A DNA stretch of 64,000 nucleotides from Musa acuminata AAA Group (Eukaryota; Streptophyta; Magnoliopsida; Zingiberales; Musaceae). The position numbers were made by a program, and so were the translations under genes. The notes under the pieces were generated by a model that saw only the letters and a list, made by a program, of their open reading frames with translations, searched no databases and had not been told where the DNA came from. The DNA lies in contig NC_088345.1 of NCBI RefSeq assembly GCF_036884655.1, positions 24,461,001 through 24,525,000 on the forward strand, given 5' to 3'. Each line of letters begins with the position of its first letter. The first letter of the stretch is position 1. Below, piece after piece: positions 31,098-44,035 of the stretch.

Positions 31098-34000
31098 TTG
31101 ATCAAAGAATATGTTCTTTTGATGTTTTACGAAGCGAGGATGACAAGATCATCTGGTTCTCCTGTTGCATCTACTGCTGATCAATTGAGTGGTATTATGC
31201 GGACTTTGGAGACTATGGCACAAGTGATGCAACAACAACAACAACCTGTCCAACAAGGAAATAATGATGGGACAGAGACATCAAACCAGACGGGGTTGGG
31301 AATTGGACAGTTTAAGAAGCTTAGTCCTCCCAGTTTCAGTGGTGAGTCTGATCCAATGGTGGCGGAACGATGGATGATGCAGATAGAGAAAATATTTGAT
31401 GCCTTAAGTTACTCTGATGAACGAAAGGTTTTTCTTGCCACCTTTATGCTGGAAGGAGAAGCTGAACATTGGTGGAGAATGATTAAGAGGATGTCTGAAA
31501 TCAAACATGAGCCAATGACTTGGAAGTTATTCCAAGAAAAGTTTAACGACAAATATTTTTCAGATTGCATGAGAGAGCAAAAAGAATTGGAGTTCTTGAA
31601 TCTTATCCAGGGAAGTATGACGGTTACAAAGTATGAATCTAAATTCACTGAGCTCTCCAGGTTTGCCACACATATGACTGATGATGAATCTAGAAAGGCA
31701 AGAAGGTTTGAAAGGGGATTGCGGCCGGCAATAAGAAGCCGAATGTCAGCTTTAAAATTACAAACATATGCTGATACGGTAGAAAGAGCCTTGAAAATTG
31801 AAAGAGACATGGAGGAAATTCAAGAAATCATTGGCAAGAACAAAAGGGGCAAATTTACTAGCAAAAGCAGGAGAGAAAATGAATATGAAGATAGTAACAA
31901 GAGGTTTAAGACATCTGGATTTGAGAAAAGGAAACCATTGGGGAGGACTCAGTTATGTGCAAAATGCGGATTAAATCATGAAACAAGTCGGTGTTTTAGG
32001 GTGACTGGAGCATGTTTTGGTTGTGGAAAGCTAGGTCATCAAATAAGAGATTGCCCACTGAACAGGAAGGAAGAGCCACTGTCTCCTAGACCCTCAGTCC
32101 ATGCTAGAGTGTACGCTATCACTGAACAAGATTCTAAAGCTTCTAAATCAGTGGTGGAAGGTATTCTTCATGTTTCTAAAAGAAATGCAAAAGTTTTGTT
32201 TGATCCCGACTCCAACTTATCTTTTGTTTCACAATACTTTGCTTGTCACTTGGATATTCTACCTAAACCCCTGGATTATATGTTATATGTAACAACTGCT
32301 ATTGGAGATTCATTGGCAACAAACTTGGTCTACCCATCTTGTTTGATCTCTATTGGAGACCACGAACTCCTTGCTGATTTGATTCTCCTAGAGATCCAGG
32401 GTTTTGATATTATACTTGGCATGGATTGGTTATCTTCTCATCATGCTAGTATTGATTGTTACAAAAAAATAATTACTTTCTGCATACCAGATCAGCCTAT
32501 ATTTTTCTTTGAGGGCATTAAGCATGATTTGCCTCCTTGCTTGATATCTGCACTTCAAGTTTATCGTCTTATGCAGAAAGGTTGTTTTTGTTATATGGTG
32601 TGTGTAAAGGAGCATTCAAATCAGGAAACCCACCTAGATGAAATTTCAGTGGTCAAAGAATTCCCTGATGTATTTCCAGATGACTTGCCCGATTTACCTC
32701 TAGATAGAGAGGGTGAATTTGCTATTGATCTAGTTCCCAGTACAACCCCAATATCTAAGCCTCCTTACAGAATGGCACCACTCGAGCTGGAAGAGTTAAA
32801 GAAGCAAATACAAGAATTATTAGATAAGGGTTTCATACGACCCAGTGTATCTCCACGGGGTGCTCCGGTACTATTAGTGAAGAAGAAGGACGGAACATTG
32901 AGGCTTTGTATTGATTATAGACAGTTGAATCAGGTGACCATCAAAAACAAATATCCCATACCTAGAATTGATGATTTGTTTGATCAACTGCAGGGTGCAC
33001 AAGTATTCTCTAAGATTGACCTGAGGTCAGGTTACTATCAGTTGAAGATCAACGAGGAGGATATTTCAAAAACAGCTTTCAGAACTCGATATGGTCATTA
33101 TGAATTCCTAGTGATGCCTTTTGGTCTGACAAATGCCCCTACAGCTTTTATGGAACTAATGAATAGGATATTTCAACCGCTCTTGGATATTTATGTAATT
33201 GTATTTATTGATGACATATTGGTGTATTCAAAGAGTAATCAGGAGCATGAGGAACACTTGAGAGATATATTGTCCATACTACGAGAAAAGAAGTTGTATG
33301 CGAAGTTCAACAAATGTGAATTTTGGTTGAATGAAGTTGCTTTCTTAGGTCATGTGATTTCAGGGGAGGGTATATCTGTTGATCCAAAGAAAATAGAAGC
33401 TGTAGTTGAATGGGAAGTACCAACAAATGTAACAGAGGTCAGAAGTTTCTTGGGCATGGCAGGTTATTACAGGAGATTTGTGGAGGGATTTTCTCGAATT
33501 GCTCAACCTCTCACCAAACTCACTAAGAAGAATATGAAATTTGTATGGGGTGATGACTGTGAGCAAAGCTTTCAAGAGTTAAAAAGAAGATTGACTAGTG
33601 CCCCTATTCTCACTATTCCAAGTGGTAGTGAGGGATTTGTAGTTTATACTGATGCTTCAAGAAAAGGCCTAGGATGTGTTTTGATGTAGGAAGGGAGAGT
33701 AATTGCTTATGCTTCTAGGCAACTTAAAGGTTATGAATTGAATTATCCAACTCATGATTTGGAATTAGCAGCAATTATTTTTGCTCTAAAGATTTGGAGA
33801 CATTATTTGTATGGTCGACAGTTTGAAATCTTCACTGATCACAAGAGTTTAAAATATATTTTCACTCAGAAAGAGTTAAACATGAGGCAGCGAAGATGGA
33901 TAGAACTTCTGAAGGATTATGATTGTGCCATCCGTTATCACCCGGGCAAAGCCAATGTTGTAGCTGATGCACTTAGTAGGAAATCTACAAGTTTTATGGC

Positions 34001-35543
34001 TAGTTTGGTCGTAAAGCAATGGAAGTCATTAGAAGAAAGTTTTGATTTGAAAGCTTTGAGCAAAGAGCAAGACTCGATGATATTGATGGCCTCCATTCAA
34101 GTGCAATCTGATCTTATTCAACAAATTAAGGAAGGACAATTATGAGATCCACATTTAATCTACTTGAGGAGTGAAGTAGAAAAGGAATTGAAGCCACAAT
34201 TTCAAGTTTTAAAGGATGGCCTATTGAGATTTGGGGAGAGAGTATGTGTACCAAATGAACCAGATATCAAGAATCAAATCCTAAATGAAAGTCATACTTC
34301 AAAGTACACCCTACACCCTGGAAGCACTAAGATGTATAGAGATCTTCAAGGTCATTACTGGTGGGAAGGCATGAAGAAAGAAATTGCAATGTATGTTTCA
34401 AAATGTTTGACTTGCCAGCAAATCAAAGTAGAACACCAAAGACCTGGAGAGTTGTTACAACCTTTAGATATTCCTGAATGGAAATGGGAATGCATTACTA
34501 TAGATTTTGTTTCGGGACTACCCAGAACCTCGAGGAAGCATGATGCTATTTGGGTTATCATTGATAGGTTAACAAAATCTACGTATTTCCTACCGATTAA
34601 TATGACATATTCGCTTGATAGACTTGCAGATTTATATGTTAATGAAATAGTAAGACTTCATGGTATTCCAAAGGAGATTATCTCTTATAGAGACTCCAGA
34701 TTTCTCTCTAGATTCTGGAGAAGATTGCAAGAGTCGATGGGCACTATAGTTAAGTTTAGTACTGCATATCATCCTCAGACTGATGGTCAGTCAGAAAGAA
34801 CAATTCAAACTCTTGAGGATTTGCTTAGAGCCTATGTTATGGATTGGAAAGGTGAATGGGATAAGGATATTTCACTCGTTGAGTTCACGTATAATAATAG
34901 TTATCATTCAAGTATTCAGATGGCTCCTTATGAAGCTTTATATGGGCGAAAGTGCATAACACCTATATGTTGGGAGGAAGTTGGTGACAAAAAGCTGTTA
35001 GCACCGGACAAGGTACAAGAAACTACCGAGAAAATTCAAGTTATAAGAAAAAGGCTAAAAACTGCTCAGAGTCGTCAAAAGAGTTATGTCAACAATAGAA
35101 GGCGAGATATTGAGTTTGAAATCGGAGATTTTGTATTCTTAAAAGTCTCCCCTTCCAAAGGCATTATAAGGTTTGGGAAGAAAGGAAAATTAAGCCCAAG
35201 ATTTATTGGACCTTTTGAGGTTCTTGAGAGGGTTGGTTCTGTCGCTTACAGGATTGCCTTACCACCAGCATTGAGCCATGTCCATGATATATTTCATGTC
35301 TCGATGATTATAAAGTATATGTATAACCCTTCTCACATCATTAAGTATGAGCTGGTGGAGATCGATAAAGATTTATCCTATGTGGAAGAGCCTATTCAGA
35401 TTATTAATAAGAAAGAAAAAGTCCTAAGGAATCGGGTCATTCCACTGGTTCAAGTAATTTGGAGACATCATTCTGGAGCGGAGACAACTTGGGAGCTAGA
35501 AGAGGAAATGAAAAAGGTGTATCCTCATCTTTTCATCGAATAG
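31098..35543 (+). pseudogene. Tekay gag-pol polyprotein with two nonsense codons
   Basis: One frame. The likely start is [10 protein letters not shown] at 31140; an upstream in-frame Met is at 31098. Counting from 31098: Retrotrans_gag domain about 80-200; a partial Cys-rich motif ([13 protein letters not shown]) and a CCHC knuckle [14 protein letters not shown] at 306-319; protease near 369, where the usual DSG site reads DPDS; RT with [11 protein letters not shown] and FIDD at 703-706; RNase H with YTDAS and TDHKSLKY; integrase with [18 protein letters not shown] and a GPF region; chromodomain near the end (YVEEPIQI ... TTWELEEEM). Stops: TAG 33687-33689 in RNase H and TGA 34143-34145 between RNase H and integrase. 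The second integrase Asp (the SDRD motif) is Tyr at 34686-34688. It cannot transpose on its own. Confidence 0.95.
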
Positions 35544-35579
35544 AGGTACGATAAATTTAGAGGACTAAATTTTTCTTTT

Positions 35580-35592
35580 AAGGGGGGGAGAG
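35580..35592 (+). promoter_or_regulatory. Polypurine tract (Tekay)
   Basis: AAGGGGGGGAGAG directly before the 3' LTR. Confidence 0.9.
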
Positions 35593-38292
35593 TGTAACAC
35601 CCCTCATTTCCGAATGTTCGTATAAATTTTTGGTGATAATGTAAGCATCTATTTTAATTGACAAAAGAAATAGAGTATGGATTAGAGGTAACTTATTTTT
35701 AAGATTTGGGAGATCTGTTCAAAAAAAAAAAAAAGAATCTGAGGACCTATATATAAACCCTAAGGACCTAATCGTGAATATGATAAAAACAAGGACTAAT
35801 CTGCAAAATGCACCAAATGACAAATCCCACTGCTTAAGCTTCTCTGCCTTCGTTCTTAAGGAAGCAGAGAAGGCAGCTCGTGGGTGATCAGGGAAAGAAA
35901 GAAAGAAAGAAGAAGAAGAAGAAGAAGAAGAAGAGAAACAAAAATTGGGGCTTTTAGGGTTCTTGCTTTAATCTTTTCACTTCGGGTCAAAATTTTCAAA
36001 GGCAAGTGTTCTAACACCATCCTACAGAATTATTAGACTCTGTTTTTATGTTGATTCAAAATAAATTGGAAGATTTCTATTTAGAAACTGATATGTCTCT
36101 CTTTGGACTTAAAACCATGGATTCTGAAATATTTTTGGTATACTGACCCCTATACACTGTTTCGGCTATAAGTTTTAGCACAAAATGTGAATTCAGGCAG
36201 GAACTATTTTGTTTGTAATTAGACTCTTATGTCTTTCTTTTGACACCGATTTTGTAGAATTTGGACACAGAATACTTACCCAAACATTTTTTTCAAATGA
36301 GACTATAGATGCTGTAAAACAGACTTCAAGATTTCTGACCTATCGATACTAAATTACCTATAACTCCCTGTTGAAAATTCTGATTTGTACCAAACTGATT
36401 TTTATTTGAAACTAGACTTGAAAATCTTTCTTTTGACATATAATTTGAAAATTTTGGAATTCAATTGCCAACCCTAATCTGTTGAGTCCGACCCTATAAA
36501 TTCTGTGAAACAGTGATTATGATTTTGACCTTGTGTTACGAAATCAGAGGTAACTCTGTGTTGGGAGCCCTGTTTCATATGAAATCTGTTCCATCCGAAT
36601 ACAGATTGATATATGGATCGACCATAGTCTTCTTATGGGTATTGGAGCATAATTGTTATTCTGAAATATTTGTTTGATGTGCCACTGGAATTCTGTCTGA
36701 AATCGAGCTTTGGTCGATTTCGCGTATTCTGTTCCATTCCTTTGGATACTTGAATTCGTCTAACCTTCTTATTTGAATTGAGCTAACTATAATTGGATTC
36801 CCTGTATGCTCTTGCTTCCATTTTTCTTCCTAAAATGAATACATTTGTGAGAGATTTGTGTCCTTACGTCATTTGTTCTTAAAAAAAAAGGCACATGTAA
36901 GCTTCGTTGTTCCGCGTGTGCTTCCGATATATGCTACTTATTGTTGAAACTGCCCTTTTGTACTCTGGTGTGTGGGATTGTCTGGACCTTTGCCAGAAAT
37001 GGTAAAGGGTATGCGCTATTTGCCCGCTTTGTGGGGTCCCGTTATATGGGATATTCTGGATCTTTGCCAGAAATGGTAAAGGGTATGCGCTATTTGCCCA
37101 CTTTGTGGGGTCCCGTTATATGGGATATTCTGGACCTTTGCCAGAAATGGTAAAGGGTATGCGCTTGTTGCCCGCTTTGTGGGTATGTGATTAGAGCCTG
37201 CGATGCTCTGCCGGCCCCCTTTGACTTCACTTAGACGTGGGTGGATGGAGCTCCCAAACGTGGGAGACTTTTGTCAGGTGGTCATTCAGAACTGGATGAA
37301 TCACATTCTGACTGAGATCCCACTACACCTTCTATATGTTTGATATGACATCCAGAGTTTTGGTGAGTTGTTTCTGTTCATGCTCTGGATAAGAATGATA
37401 TGATTGCAACGTCAAGGACGACGTTTGAGCTTCTGTATGATATTTGTTTGTGGATATGCTCTGAAATGCTTCATTCACTGATGATTTTGCTTCGAAATGT
37501 TCCATATGCCGTTGACATGCTTCGGAACATTTTATATGCCATTGATAAGCTCTGATATGTTTCCTTTGTTACTGATATGCTCCAATTACTCTATGCTCCA
37601 TCTGTCAGGAACCAAATATGCATGATTGAAAGGATAAATTGTGATTTTGCTCCTAATGATATTATGTCTACGAAATCGTATATTTTGCTTTGTGTTTTGA
37701 AACTGTATCTCTTTGGAAATTGTACTATTTTGATATTGATATGTTAGTCACTTGCTGAGCTCTTTATGCTCACCCCGTTTGTTGATAAATTTTTCAGGAT
37801 AGCGTATCGCTTGCTTAAATGTTAAGAATGGGCTGAGGCAGTGGAAAGTTTAGAAGCTTTTGGGCAGATCTTTGTTAGCATATGTGTATATGTTGTATAA
37901 GATACTTTGCATCTTATGAAATGTGACGATAAATCTAAACGTGTGGATTTTGTGTAAGATAAAGGATCCCTCATGTATAGGATTTTGGAATGTTAAGTTA
38001 AATTTATGTAATGATATGATCTTATGGTAATCGTTGGTTTGGTGACCGCATAGACATCCCCACTTGTGAATTTTATGTTGTGGTTATTATTTTGATGAGT
38101 TAAGTTCAGTTTGTTTGAATTATTGAGTGATGTGTGGGATGTTTATGAACTGCACAGGGTTATGAATTTGTAGACTATAGAGATGAAATTTTTGATCTCA
38201 ATGTTTTCTTAGCGACCTCAAATGTATGTTTGGATCCTGGGTTAGTTATGATGAAGATTTTAAATATTGTCGATATTTTGAGGGGCGTGACA
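35593..38292 (+). repeat. 3' LTR of the Tekay-like element (2700 bp)
   Basis: Pairs with 28396-31020. It has three copies of the 75-bp repeat (36983-37190) and a GAA tract at about 35908-35934. Confidence 0.95.
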
Positions 38293-38297
38293 ACACA

Positions 38298-38457
38298 TAC
38301 TATAGACTATGACTCTTAACTTTAGCCAATAAATAAAGTATAGTCATGACTACATATGTTGTAGACTTTGAGTGATAACTGTAGCCAACAAGTAAAATGT
38401 AATGTCCAGATAGGCCAAGACTACTTATGGGTATAGCACATTGTTAAAGTAGATAAC
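38298..38457 (+). other. Flank between the Tekay element and the solo LTR
   Basis: No gene. Continues the unassigned or gypsy-copy-A sequence of 28206-28395. It includes ATAGTCATGACTACATATG, similar to a segment at 51121. Confidence 0.5.
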
Positions 38458-39633
38458 TGTTGAATCTCGGATTTTGATGATGAAATCAATTGATGGGTTA
38501 ATTGATCTAATCCATATTATTGAGTTAAGTGTGTAGGATTAACTACGATAACCAGAAAACATAAAGCAAGAATACCGGAGTTAAAATCGATGGTCGTTTA
38601 AGAGTCCGAAGAATCGTCGGAGATGTTGCCGGAACCAACCGAGAAGAAATCGGGAACCTATCTGAATTTTCGGAAGTTCGTCGAAGAGTTCGTCGGTGGT
38701 TCACGGAGATTACCGAGAAGGATCAGCTACTCGTTAAAGTCATCACAAGATCAGGAGCTTGATGGGAGTCCGTCGGAAGAAAGTTCATCGGAAATCTTGC
38801 CGGAACAAGACTCGACGTTCGCGGTTGAAATTTTGCTTAGGATGTGTTTTGTTATGTAGTTCACTTGTAATTAGGATTAGGATTAAGAGATAATCCTATA
38901 TCCTAGTTAGGGGCCAACTAGGCCCAAAGTCAGATTTGGTTTGGGCAAAAATTAAGCCAAACCAGTGAACCGGAGAGCTAGGCGGTGCACCAGCACCCGA
39001 GAGCTTGGCGGTGACACCTCCTGGGCTGGGCGGTTGCACCGTCTAGCACCCGAGCGCTGAGCGGTGGCACCGCCAGCATCGGGAACCCAAAGAGAATTCA
39101 AATTTTGAAGCCGAAATTTGAATCATCTTGAGGCCTATAAATACCCCTCAAATCTTAGCTGAGATTACAACTTTTGAAAAGCATTTGATTGAGAGAAAAG
39201 TCTTAGCAAGTCTTGTTTTTAATTTGCTAGAGAGTTCTCCACATTCTTTCTTATTGAAAATCTATAAGAGGTTGAACTGCTTGTAAAAGGTTGTAAGAGG
39301 GGTATTTACCCTTCCATTTCAAGAGACTTGCTAGTGGAAGGTGGGAGCCTCATCGAAGAGGGGCCTCGCAAGTGGATGTAGGTCATTTGACCGAACCACT
39401 CTAAAATTGCGTAATCTCTGGTTTGCATTTCATTATTGCTATTTACATTACTGCAAACCTTCTTACATGCTTTAGTTCCTTATTACCTTTGCTGTGCAAC
39501 GTTAAGAATACGCTTTCAAGTTAAGCTTTTCAAGTTCCGTTCTTATCGTACGAAAGATTTTTCTAAAACCGAAGTTTTAATCCGCTACACTAATTCACCC
39601 CCCCCCCCTCTTAGTGCCGCTCCGATCCAAACA
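38458..39633 (+). repeat. Solo LTR, Sirevirus type, with TSD ATAAC (1176 bp)
   Basis: TGTTGAATC...TCCAAACA flanked by ATAAC at 38453-38457 and 39634-39638. TATA box 39136-39143. Poly-C-loop hairpin with 6-bp arms CACTAA/TTAGTG (39588-39616). It lacks the 18-bp array and has a short U3 array at about 38975-39080. Confidence 0.93.
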
Positions 39634-40463
39634 ATAACTATGGGATACATATAATTCTTCATCATAATTCCTAAGATCTTTAACTAAGCAAAATTAAATC
39701 TGATAAAAATATCTTTCTCTCTTCATGTAAAGTGCTTCATTTTAAGATTGCGCTCTATATATTGATGTGAGAGTGTCTAATTTGCTACAATATGCTCATA
39801 TGGATCTTGCTGATGATATGATATTTTTTTCAGCCAACAATGTTGCCTCGTAATCTTCAACTCATCCCACTCAAATATGATAGCTCATTAGCATATTCTC
39901 TGCACAAAGTTAAAACTGTTTCAAGGTGCTTTTCTTGATGACCAAGGAATATAATAAAGGAGTTGAGTAATAGTTGTAAAACACTTAATTTCCAAATTTC
40001 CTATGCATTAAAGGTTGTTTCATAGACTAGTACTTATTTTAGTGTTTAGGGCTTAGAAATGACGTTAGAAACTAATGATATTTTGGTAGAAACTCTCTTG
40101 GAGTTCTCCCATAAACTATGTATCTCTTGGATGCATCCTTAAGTAGTGAGTCTTTTGTTTTCAGTTCTGTATCCTCATTTATAATTTTTGGGGTGGTGAA
40201 GGATCCTTTTATGATTTTAACTTAGTGATGAGCTATTTTTCGATCTTATTTAAGTTTTATCATGAGTTCGTGCCTTTTCTATTCAAAACACTCGTTATAA
40301 CAAATACAAAACTGTACTGTGACTTTTCTTTGAGAATTCGTTCCTTATCTACTGTGACTTTTTTATCCGAAATACTTTTTCCAGCAAATACAACTCTACT
40401 ATTGATTTTTTTGTCAAAATCTATTCTGCTTTACCTCCCCATTCTGCATCACCCCTAGTATCA
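39634..40463 (+). repeat. LTR (3' part) of gypsy copy A
   Basis: Homologous to 51159-51569 plus 60765-61054. It ends AGTATCA and is followed by a degenerate primer-binding site and a gag start, which identifies it as a 5' LTR. The left boundary is not established. Confidence 0.7.
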
Positions 40464-40690
40464 GTTTGGTCTCAAAGTTAAAGGTTAGAGATTATGGTAA
40501 GACGGAATGGAAAAGATATAGCTAGTGAAGGTAGTTGCCATGAAGATGATGCTGAGTCATTGAGGTTGTAGCTACAAAGATTGCTGCGTAGTCTACAAGA
40601 AAAAAAAAATAATCGAACTTTAAATTAGACACAACCAGCATGAAAATGATGTCCATGAATTGACTTTTGATGATGATATACCTTCTCATC
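40464..40690 (+). pseudogene. gag start remnant of gypsy copy A
   Basis: The primer-binding site GTTTGGTCTCAAAG is a decayed TTGGTATCAGAG. A Met at 40494 begins MVRRNGKDIASEGSCHEDDA, matching the gag N-terminus of copy B at 61085 (MVRRNEKDIVSEGSCHEDDV). Stops follow within about 25 codons. The frame is lost before any domain and the sequence ends where a Sirevirus-type LTR begins at 40691. Confidence 0.7.
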
Positions 40691-40900
40691 CTGTTAGAAT
40701 CGGGTCAGCAACGGATAAAAATGTATATTGGAAATTCTTTGTACAATAAAAATCGATCTCGAAAGATAACTTGAAATTGAATTAATGTTCATAAGTGTAG
40801 TGAAAGCAACATAAGGATGAAGTGAGGCAATTGCAAAGTAAGTAAATGACAATAATAGAAATGGAAACTGATTTATAGTGGTTTGGTCGTCGTGACCTAA
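40691..40900 (-). repeat. Sirevirus-type LTR fragment, part 1
   Basis: Begins TGTTAGAATC. It lacks the poly-C hairpin of its relatives and is split at 40900 by the Reina-like element; it continues at 46171-46297. The assignment rests mainly on the second part. Confidence 0.55.
40894..40899. repeat. Target-site repeat of the Reina-like element (GACCTA)
   Basis: GACCTA recurs at 46171-46176. The junctions are slightly altered (an extra A on the left; the LTR terminal ACA missing on the right), so the exact TSD length is uncertain. Confidence 0.7.
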
Positions 40901-41336
40901 TGTTAGAACCCTTGCAGATTCTAAACTTGGGATTGATCTCTTTAGGGGATCGGCCTCCTTGGAACTCTATAGGGGTTCCTCCCTTCAAGTTGCTGCTCAA
41001 AGGCTGCAGAAAATATTCATCTATTGCTTATAAAAAGAGATGGAATATATGACTATTTATAGGGCTTCTAAACCCTAACTCCTAATAGGACTCTTACTTA
41101 AGACTCATACTTCTAACCAACTCCTAATAGGACTCCTACTCAAGACTCCTACTTTTAACCAACTCCTAATAGGACTCATACTCAAGACTCCTATTCCTTT
41201 ACAACTCCTTATTCTTCTCTAAGAAATAACCTCATAACCCTAGCCGACCACTTCACCTCTTTAATAGGGGTCGGCATAGGTAGGTTTTACATGAATGTCC
41301 CTCTCAATTAGGACTCTCCTAGCTAGAGTCCTAACA
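40901..41336 (-). repeat. 3' LTR of the Reina-like element (436 bp)
   Basis: TGTTAGAACC...GTCCTAACA on the plus strand. It carries direct repeats of CTCCTAATAGGACTC type. Next to it, 41337-41350 reads AACCCGCCCTCTTC, a purine-rich tract on the minus strand. Confidence 0.9.
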
Positions 41337-41542
41337 AACCCGCCCTCTTCAAATCAGCCTTGTCCTCGATGCTGACGATTCATGAATTTTGGGAATTTGA
41401 TCTTCAAGTCATCATAGTTCTCCCAAATGGCATCTTCTGTTAGTAGGTTTGCCCACTGTATTAGCAATTTAGTAGTAGATCGTCGTTGTCGAGTCACGAT
41501 CCGTCGATCAATAATGGCACTTGGCTGAGTCTGAAGTTCTCC

Positions 41543-41809
41543 TTAGGTAGTCATATTTGGTGGGTGGCTTTGGGCTGCTTCCAAGCACCTATTTATAACT
41601 TCTGTCTGGCCATCGGTTTGTGGGTGATATGCCATACTCCTTTTCAATTTAGTACCCTGCATATGGAATAACTTTGTCCAAAATCTGCTCGTGAAGATGC
41701 AAGTAGAATTTATCATAAGCACAATGCGTCCCTTATAGTGTAATTCTTTTGAGTCCCAATTGTAATGAGCCATGGGGCTTGGTGCTTCCTCCAATTTTTT
41801 TATAATCAT
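41543..41809 (-). pseudogene. Integrase scrap (Reina-like)
   Basis: The frame contains [10 protein letters not shown] and [18 protein letters not shown], the last catalytic-Glu motif of a gypsy integrase. The zinc-binding N-terminus and first Asp motif are absent. About 80 bp separate it from the RNase H end, so a large internal deletion has occurred. Confidence 0.8.
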
Positions 41810-41891
41810 ACTAGTCTCTGAATCTTCCTGCCATTCTATCTTAATATCCTTAAGAAAGTCACCATTTTTGCTGCTCGGGGGAAGATATCTA

Positions 41892-42893
41892 CTACTCCAA
41901 GAGATATTTTAGGCTTTTATGGTCGGTCTTGATTTGAAAGTATCGCTTGATCAAGTACGATCTCCACCTCATTGCTGCATGCACAATGGCGAGCATCTCC
42001 TTATCATATGTTAATAGATTTTGATAGGGGGGAGATAATGTCTTGCTAATGTATGTGAGTGGTCGACTATCTTGCATGAGAACGTCTCTCATTCTGTCTA
42101 TAGATGCATCAGCCTTAATGATGAAGGGTCGATTGAAATCTGGTTGCGCTAGCACCGGCATCGTCGTTATGGCTGCCTTAAGTTTGTCAAAGGTAGTGGA
42201 GGCTCTGTCCAACCATTGGAAGACATCTTTTTCCAGTAAGGAAGTAAGTGGTGCATTGATCTTTCCATAGTTTTTCATGAACTTACAGTAGTAGCTTGTT
42301 ACACCTACAAAGCCATGTAGTAATTTTATGTTCCTTAGGGTAGGCCAGTTTTGCATTACTTCAATTTTGAAGGGGTCCACCATCACACCTTCCTCTGATA
42401 TGAAATGCTCAAGATATTTCACCTTTTGTTGAAGAAAGTAAAAATTTGTAGTGGTTGTTGTGTGTTCGAAAGGCGGTTTTCGGTATGACTTCTTCATACA
42501 CTCGTATTTAATAATACTCGAATCGAAGGTCCAGCTTTCTAAAGATTTGTTCTCCCTTTCATCTAGCAATTCATCTACTACTAGAATAGGGTATTTATCC
42601 TTGATGATTATGCCATTGAGAACTCGGTAATCAACGCATATTCTCCATGTTCCATCCTTCTTGCGTACAAGTAGCACCGGTGAAGAGTAGAGGTTGCAAC
42701 TTGGCCAAATAACTCCTGTTTCAAGTATCTCTTTTACAATCCTTTCTATTTCATCCTTTTGGAGATGTGGATACTGATATGGCTGAGTATTTGCTAGAGA
42801 TTTGACAGGAAAAATTATCATACAATGATCATGCCGACGAGTAAGAGGTAGGTTGTGCGGCTCGTCAAATATATCTGAAAATTCAGCAAGCAA
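41892..42893 (-). pseudogene. RT / RNase H, RT core deleted (Reina-like)
   Basis: The 333-residue frame opens with the protease-RT linker and RT fingers (SSPVLLVRKKDGTWRICVDY, then KDKYPILVVDELLDE). It then jumps into unrelated sequence where the palm with the YVDD box should be. It resumes in the thumb/connection region (EGVMVDPFKIEVMQNWPT, LHGFVGVTSYYCKFMKNYGK) and continues into RNase H ([38 protein letters not shown]). It is dead as a polymerase, although the frame itself is open. Confidence 0.88.
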
Positions 42894-43207
42894 AGGAAAT
42901 AGGTTTGGATCTTCAAATTCTATTGGCTCTCCTTTAATTTGCTGCTCAAGTTATACCAAAAAGCCCCTGCATGCTTTATGCAAAACCTTCTCCATTTGTT
43001 GTGTGCAAATCATCGTTACGTCGCCCTCACGTTTCCCGTACAGTATCACCTGTTTCTCCTTACTATAAAATTTTATAATTAGTTGCATAAAATTTCAAGA
43101 AATATCACCTAATGTCATCAACCATTTAATTCTAAGTATGGCCTCATGATCATCAAGAGGGAGGAGGAAGAAATCTGCTTTTATCTCTTGATCCTATAGC
43201 AACAGTT

Positions 43208-43732
43208 TCACTTGCAGGCACCTATGTCACACTTCAAAATCCATCCGTTGGCGACCTTAACGACAAACCTGCTGCAATTCTCAATAGGTAAGTTCATATG
43301 GACAGCAACCTTACTGTTTAGGAAGTTATTAGTGCTGCCTGAGTTGATGAGAACAGTGATCGGTTGTTGTTTGAGAAGGCCTCCAACATTCATCGTTTGC
43401 GGGTTTGAGTAGCTAGCTAGTGTATGTACCATAACTTCGGTCGATTGTGGCTCTTCTACTGCATCTTCTTCTTCATGTTCAAGGCTCTCTTCTGGATGTT
43501 CAATAACCTCTTCTTCTATCAGTTCAATCATAAGAAGTCCCCCTTTACTACAGCGATGCTCACGGCTCCACGGCTCATCACAATGCCAACATAACCCCTT
43601 CGCATATCGCTCCCGAAGCTCTTCTCTTGTTAACCTCTTTGGTGTAGGGACTTGGTCGATAGTAGGGGGGGCTGAGGGCTTCAATATTATTGGTTGAGAA
43701 GTGACCCTAGTCCTCCGAGCTTCATGGTTCAA
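43208..43732 (-). pseudogene. gag C-terminus and protease (Reina-like)
   Basis: Contains the knuckle CWHCDEPWSREHRC, the spaced CX2C...HxC form typical of Reina-type gag; an acidic stretch of repeated Glu; and the protease site LINSGSTNNFL. The catalytic Asp of the usual DSG is Asn here. It is in the same frame as the gag segment at 44419-44036, with the intervening part broken. Confidence 0.85.
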
Positions 43733-44035
43733 TTGCTCCTCTTGATGTCATGCAAAACAGATGGCTTCCATAAGCGTATACGGTTGTCGCACTTTAACTT
43801 CTCCTCGGATCTCCGGCTTCAAGCCCTCAATGAAGGTCCTCAATAGCTATATTTGAGACCAATCATGAGTTTGATTAGATAACCTTTCAAACCTGGTTTG
43901 GTACTCCTGAATGGTAGAGGTTTGTCGGATCTTTGCTAGTTGTCCGTCAATATTCTCGTAATCAGTTGGTCTGAAGCGGATCAGCAGTCCTTCTTTGAAT
44001 TGTCACCATGAAAGAACTCCATTAGTATGTTCAAA

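Larger units (their letters stand above)
28396..38292 (+). mobile_element. Tekay/Del-like Ty3/gypsy chromovirus, complete structure (9897 bp)
   Basis: Full-length: 5' LTR 28396-31020, primer-binding site 31026, gag-pol frame 31098-35543, polypurine tract 35580, 3' LTR 35593-38292, and ACACA duplications at 28391-28395 and 38293-38297. LTRs longer than 2.6 kb and a C-terminal chromodomain place it in the Tekay (Del) chromoviruses. The LTRs are close to identical by eye except for one tandem-repeat unit, so it is young, but gag-pol already carries two stops. Confidence 0.95.
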
